The translations under genes were made by a program, and so were the position numbers. Positions 58,001-64,000 of a stretch of DNA of 64,000 nt are shown piece by piece; position 1 is the stretch's first letter; each line of letters begins with the position of its first letter. The notes under the pieces were generated by a model. It was given only the letters and a program-made list of their open reading frames with translations, did not search any database and had not been told where the DNA came from. Origin of the DNA: Chrysoperla carnea (lineage: Eukaryota > Arthropoda > Insecta > Neuroptera > Chrysopidae); assembly GCF_905475395.1 (NCBI RefSeq), contig NC_058338.1, positions 73,977,435 to 74,041,434 of the forward strand, given 5' to 3'.

Positions 58001-60229
58001 TTATTCTATGATTGAATTAATAATTAATTTTTTTTTTACAAATTCTCAATTATAATTAATAAAGAGTTCTTATACACGAGTGGTGATGGTGATGATAGTA
58101 AGAGGAGTAAGGGTTTAGGAGAGGGCGAAAGGGTAGTAGTAATGGTTTTTTTTATTTAAATGATAATAATAATGTAAGGTAAAAGTGTCCACTACAATTT
58201 TTTTTTTTGGTTTTTTCAATGTTTTTTTTTTGTTGTTGTATAAAGTTACATCTAAGTTTTGACTGAACACATTCACCACTTCAATAATAAAGTAGTAGCG
58301 TAAACGCAAATCAACAAGGCATTAGGCCAAACGCAAAAATAATAATTAATTTAAAAAGTTTTTTTTTTACATACAACACAAAGGATCTTCACAGGATCTT
58401 ACACGCATGCTTATTGATGTTTTAAAGGGATATCTTTAAAACCGTTTCAACTTTTCAGGGGATTCTTAAGAATATCAAAAGGGCGATGCTTACAATAATT
58501 GCCCCTGCCCTATGCATTGCCCTTTCTATTTAGTTTAGATCGATTCAATAAGAATAATTTTGGATTTAGTTTTTGCAGTGTATTTTTTTTTTTAAATTTT
58601 CTAAAGTAATAAAAACCACGTTCGTTCATTTTCCAATCATATCATCTACGTTATTGCCGTTTAAACTACTTAAATATCCATTTCCAATCAAGAATCAACC
58701 ATGTTTTCATACAATGGCTAATTAACTTGATCTTTTTACTAATATTCTTGATTTTAACTCATTTTTCTGTTCATATCAACTTTAAACCTCTTATTACCTT
58801 ATTTCAAGTGAGGTTTCTATCGAATCATTTTTAGGGCAAACTAAATTTCGGTTATCACAATTCACACGAGAGATTTTATCTAGTTTAACTAATCTCTATA
58901 CTCCATGGTTATATTGTTACGAAACAAACGTTTCAAAAATTGAACCCCTAAGCGATACGGCTTTTCAATTAACCTCACTTCATATGAGGAATTAATTTTG
59001 TATCCCATAAATTAGAACATCCTGTTTGCATAGCTGTCTATTTATAAATAATTTAAATAATATAAAAACAAAAATTAATCAACCGTTAATGCCTTATTGT
59101 TTGTGCATCCATTTTTATTTTATTTTCATTAATTTATCGTTTATTATAATAATATTTAATTTAATATTATTGAAAACTTGTAGGAAACATGTAAGTTTGT
59201 ATAATATATTATCATTTTTTTATTTTTACTTTTATTTCAGTTATTTATTGATATAATTTAATACTAAAAGAGCGTCATCATGATTAAACGTTTATTATTT
59301 TTTTAATTTTTCATAATTATTTTATTTTTTACTGCTAATAAAAAACTGTTCTCAGTTCTTCTTTTTTAAGAATTTTTGTTTTTGTTTTTGTTTTTTTTTT
59401 TTTTTTTTTTGTTTAATATTTAAATTATTTTTCACACTCGATAATACACTTTTTCGTAAGAATATTATAGTAATTTGTTTTTTTTTTTAATAATTACTAA
59501 AAATGAACAAAAAAATTCACTAAACTAATATTTTTTAATTAAATTTTAATATATTTGTTATATATTAAAATATCGTTTGTATATTAGTGTGTAAAATATT
59601 GCGCTGGGCATGCGTAGTAGTCCGTAATACACACGTTCAAACACAGTGTCCTTTTCTCTAAACTACTCGAATAAAAACATGTCTCAGTCCTATCAAAATT
59701 CAATAAAATTACGGTAAATCAGAGCACAGTATAAATAAAAATTTGTTTTTTTTTTATATACACAAGTAGAATTACTTTTCTTCTTTCTTTCTTTGCATGG
59801 TTTCTCTTTGTCATCACATCCAATTTAAAAACAAAAAAACGCACATAAATTGGTTAGCATTTTTATACAACTCGCTGTTTTAAATTAGGAATAACTTCAA
59901 AACAATAAAAATTGTCTTTGCGTATCAAAAAATTCAGCATATAAAATTTTTATTTAATTTTAGGCAGACGACGTTCGTTTTTGATTATTATCACCGCTTT
60001 GCACAATTTTCCCAGCAAGTACACACAAGAAGGACAATAAAGGTTTGGTTTAGAGGAAAACTTGTTGTGTGTGAGATTGTACTTGCTTTATTTATTTGCT
60101 TTTTTGTGCATGATTAGTATAAATTTTTTTCCTGTGTGCTTTTTTCAGACACAATCGTCGCGCGCACTTTTATTTAAATACTTGTTTAATTGACCTGTGC
60201 TGTTTAGCGCAGTTTTATGAGAAATAATG
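58001..60229 (-). other. mnb: Probable 3' UTR / 3' flank of minibrain
   Basis: This lies directly downstream of the mnb stop codon on the minus strand. It is rich in A/T homopolymers (for example a T run near 59385-59412). On the minus strand AATAAA occurs at 60169-60174 and again near 60085-60092, and further copies are frequent, so the true cleavage site cannot be picked. A purine-rich block (58080-58140) stands out. Confidence 0.4.
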
Positions 60230-60729
60230 TCAATGAATGGCAACAGGACTTTGTTGTACACAAACCCCTACCATGGGGCTTTCATCACGATCTCCCGACA
60301 CAACAGTCGCTGATGGTGCAACCGTACCAACATGTTGACGTTGTACCACTGTCTTCGATGTGGATGGTTCAGTTGTTGTTTGGAAATAGCCGGTGCAATC
60401 TAAACTTGCCGGACCAAAATCCAATGGTAAAGAGGTTGGAGCATAATTACTGTTATTATTGTTATTATGCAACGAGGACAGGGATCCGGATGTCAAACCA
60501 CTGTTACCAGCAGAGGTAATGGTACTAATCGTTGCACGCTGTTGATGATGTGTCGGATAGCGTGACCTACCATGCGAATGTCCATGTGGGAAAGATCGCC
60601 CTGTGCTACAATGCGCTACAGGTTCACACTCCATGGCTGTCTGTGTTGACGAGCTGCTGTTATATTGCATTGACGAGTGTTGTTGATATTGTAAATGCTC
60701 AGCGCGGGTTGATCGACTGCCGAGTAAAC
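60230..60729 (-). CDS. mnb: Minibrain / DYRK1A kinase, last coding exon (C-terminal tail)
   Basis: The acceptor TTTTATTTACAG (60730-60741) is followed by 2 bases of a split codon, 165 codons and a TGA at 60230-60232. The exon encodes the non-catalytic C-terminus of the DYRK1A/minibrain dual-specificity kinase, a nuclear and cytoplasmic regulator of growth and neural development. Identification: the last residues DESPMVGVCVQQSPVAIH match the conserved DYRK1A end (as I recall it, EESPMTGVCVQQSPVA). A Ser/Thr block (SMQYNSSSSTQTAMECE), a His-rich stretch (HGHSHGRSRYPTHH) and LPLDFGPASLD also correspond in order to that tail. An Asn run (HNNNNNSNY) is present. The kinase domain and earlier exons are not in the window and must lie beyond 64000. 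The open frame on the opposite strand is a shadow. I am confident of the family; orthology to mnb rather than another DYRK follows from the tail. Confidence 0.88.
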
Positions 60730-63700
60730 CTGTAAATAAAATTTGTTTATTTAATTTTTATTTTTATTATAATTTTATTCATTTTGCTTCTATTCTAATC
60801 TATTTTCTATTCTACGAAAGGGTTTAGAAAGGTATGTTTATTGGTACGTAACACAAAGATACCACACAATAAATAGAAGAAGGAGGAGAATTAAAATTTT
60901 TATGCTCGGAATTATAATTACTAAAAACATAAAATTAAATATTGAATAAAACTTTATGGTTTAAGGTTTTAAACCGCATTTTTCGTAACTATGACTATAG
61001 CTTCGGTTTAATTTTCTGATGTATTAGCTAATTGTAATTATTCTTCAAATTTCAATGACATACATCGTTACCTTTTTTATATTAACAAATGAGATTATAC
61101 TTTTCTTGAATGTCGAATAACAGATCATAATTTATATATTTACAAAGGGCCCTAAACACAGTCCGTAATGAGTAAAGAATTTTACTCTAGTTGTATCGAT
61201 GTCTTTCCAGATGCTGATCATATTTTATTCAGAGTTAATCTTACAGTCTTGCTATGTTTGCAATCGTGTTATCGTTCATGCCTGGTTTTAACACAAGCTA
61301 AAAAGCCTTTTTTGGTTTTATCTGATGAAGTTGCGTATAGTCATAGTTATAAAATTTGTGTTTAAAAAGACCTGGATTAAGTTCAGTTTATTTCAATATT
61401 TATAAATGATATCCGTAAAGTAACGACCCAATTAGTGCAACATTAAAAATTTATAGTTTTTGGTTATGTAATTTTCCTTAAATTTTAATTTTAAAACAGT
61501 TTACTACAAAATGTGTGCACTAAAATTATGAATGAAAAAATAGGTAAACATGCATTAAAAAATATAACTGTTTTGCTAGTGTTCATAATTTCGAACTTTC
61601 AAATCGACAGTAGCTTTGAACACTACAAAGAAATGTTATGGTTTGAATTTTACATGCAGAATGAATAATAATTAGAACAGAGCAGCGTTCATTTTTTGTT
61701 CCATAACAAATAAAAATTAATTTTAAGTAATTTGTAGTAAATTAATTTTTTATCGAACACAACCCTGTTCAATTAAAAAAGGGTCTCTATTTACAAGGAA
61801 AAGAAGACTTCCCCAACAAATTTTTCAAATGATAAAAAATTTGCTGGACAGGACCTCCAGTGGGCATAAACTATTTTTTGTATGCCAATTGAAGCCTGTT
61901 AATTTGTTTAATTGCCAATCGTTTAAAAAATAAAGCTTATCATATATATTCACGTAAAGCTTTAATTTTTAAGAAATTTGTCCCTAATAAAAAACTGTAT
62001 AAAAATTTTGTTTAAAAAAATTTAGAATGGAAGTCCTGCGTAAATCATAATAAAAGTAATAACTACATTAATGGAGGTGATTTGGTTTAGCGAAGGGCAT
62101 TAAAGGGTTTATTAATAAGTAAAGTAACATCTTTTCGTGGCCAACAAGCCCGTTACACAATTTTCGAGAGTTTTCTTTTGTAGTTTTTATGTATTACCTA
62201 TGGCTTGTTAGTGAAGGACACCGATGGGCTGACTTAGGGTTCACCACTGCGGGACATTGTTAGTCATCGCGGAGGCACAAAGTGTGTAGTCATTGAATCT
62301 GTGTACACACCGAAATGTTATATTTTTATTTTTTGAGACAAAATCTACTTAAAAATTTATTTTTTATAATTTCACATCATCAGAGACGCTTTTGCATTTA
62401 TGTTTGAAAAAATAAATTTATAAGTAGAGAATTTCGTAAATCATTATTTGGGGCAGATATTTATATCATGAATTTTTTAATAGAAAAGGGGCTCTTAATG
62501 TTGTAGCCAAATAACAATGACTTCCATTGAAAAATAAAAGTGTATGTAATTCCTCAAATAAAGAGAAATATTTTCCTAAATTTTAACAATAATTAAGAGC
62601 TACCCATTCTGATGAGCAAATATGATAAAAAACAACATTAATTATGAAAATCAAGCAAAGCATTGCAAAAAAGTTAACGACTATATTTCCAAAAAAAATT
62701 ATTAAATAAAAACAAAAAATTTTTTTATGGTTTTAATGCACAAGAATTTTCCCCAGGAAATAAAAACCAATAATTCCTGTTTTGTACTTACCATTCCTTG
62801 CCATTGAATTCAAGAATATTTTGGGGATGAGAAAATCGTATAAATGAATTCAAGTGGGTTCAAGTTTGCATGAAAAGATTTATGATTTTAGATTCAACTG
62901 TAAGTGGCCCCATTCCAGTTTTAAAAATTCTTGTACATTAGACATTTATAAAAATTTAGTAGCCTAACAACCTAGAAACTAATTTATTAAATTAGTGTAA
63001 TATTTTTTCACTTAAACGCACTTAAGCGTAATCGATCAACGCAATCAGTTTAGTTATTTTTCAAACCATCAATTGTTTTGACTCACGAAAAATAAAAAAC
63101 GGCCAATTTAAATAGCCTCGATAAAGTAATTAAAATAATCTTTAAGAAAATAACCTTAATTTTAGTTGATGTTTCATAAAAAATTTTCCAAATATAGAGA
63201 AAGCATCAGCCAAAGTTTGAATAGTTACTTGAAGAAATTTTGCGCTCCAGTGAAAATTTTGACATGCGTGGAAGTTATTTTGACGAAGAATCGCTTTGTG
63301 TCAAGCAAAAGTTAGTATGGAATTTGGTGAGTTTCATCAACTTGGCTGTATATTAAGTTCATTTGAAAATCGGACTTAATGTATTTTCCAATAAAAATAA
63401 CTTAAAAATTGACCTCAAAAAAAGTTTTCGTTTGACTGCTTGTTGCGATCTAGGCTACTAAGTGCAGTCTTGTTTGTTGGGTTATAACTACTTCGTAGCG
63501 AAAAATCGACTATTCAGTTGAAGGATAGGGCTAAAAACCCTTTTTTGGAGATTAAAAAAATCAGTTTTTTTAAAATACAAAAAAAATATGCTAGAAATAA
63601 TAAAATTCAAATAAAAGTTTGAGGTGATTTTGATAATTTGCATTTTTTGCTCATTCAACAACGCGCGAAATCCTCTTAATTAAATTTTAGCTGTTAACTT

Positions 63701-64000
63701 TATATAAAGTATTGATGACTGGGAGTTGCAACTCGCCAACTGCCGATAATAATTTATACTAATTAAAATCAGAAGGAGACCCGAATTCAGTAGTTACAAT
63801 TTCGACTACCAGATGGCAATACTTGTACTTACCATTTTTTAAGGCCAATAAAAATATTCAAATTCAAATCAGATAAATCCCGTCAACCGGTGATAAAAAT
63901 TTGTACTATTAAAGAGGAAGTGGACCGCTTTTCCATTAGTTCCGTCTACTTCGTCATTTTTAAACGGATAAAAAAAACAAAAAGTATTTTAAAGGGGAGG
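60730..64000 (-). other. mnb: Intron of minibrain upstream of the last exon
   Basis: This stretch begins at the acceptor of the last exon and runs to the window edge. No further mnb exon with splice sites and kinase-like peptide was found. A less AT-rich block at 62120-62310 is unexplained (no open frame on either strand with recognisable protein). Confidence 0.5.

Noticed and set aside
60217..60519. 100-codon plus-strand open frame
   Set aside because: It is antisense to the minibrain exon, which has splice-site and homology support; the composition reflects that exon.
61168..61365. 65-codon plus-strand open frame inside the minibrain intron
   Set aside because: No domain, no flanking splice sites in the right orientation, and no initiation context worth noting.

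Overview
The window is AT-rich, intron-dominated, repeat-laden animal DNA and almost certainly comes from an insect nuclear genome. The reasons are a secreted S1 protease gene with GT-AG introns, a last exon of the insect/vertebrate DYRK1A-minibrain kinase family, and a dense load of Penelope-like, non-LTR, hAT, Helitron, tRNA-SINE and foldback relics. The order of insect cannot be fixed from the sequence. There are no bacterial operons, no CRISPR array and no intact mobile-element ORF.

Three protein-coding loci can be supported. (1) An orphan last exon on the + strand (13796-13930) encodes 44 residues ending in a stop, from a protein I do not recognise. (2) A complete three-exon chymotrypsin-fold serine protease lies on the - strand (20846-24205; 281 aa). 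It has a signal peptide, an activation site and a full His/Asp/Ser triad, but Ser replaces the near-invariant oxyanion-hole glycine. A TATA box lies upstream. (3) The last coding exon of minibrain/DYRK1A lies on the - strand (60230-60729), identified by its conserved C-terminal tail. Its upstream exons are beyond the right edge.

Layout. 0-8 kb: non-LTR RNase H relic, a long foldback, a Penelope-like relic with inverted termini, and a 5S rRNA-like fragment. 8-14 kb: a dispersed 0.4 kb repeat, a Helitron-like element, a 183 bp tandem array and the orphan exon. 14-20 kb: a second long foldback and two copies of a 0.5 kb dispersed family. 20-24 kb: an hAT relic and the protease gene. 25-36 kb: a tRNA-like relic, three copies of an element built on nested hairpins, and another 0.5 kb copy. 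36-40 kb: two tRNA-headed SINEs and a second hAT relic. 42-50 kb: more copies of the same families and a minus-strand RNase H relic. 50-60 kb: mostly anonymous AT-rich DNA with a third foldback. 60-64 kb: the minibrain last exon and intron.

The three genes show no sign of working together; they are separate loci in repeat-rich DNA. No new multi-gene system was found. The most distinctive material is the nested-hairpin repeat family and the oxyanion-hole substitution in the protease.
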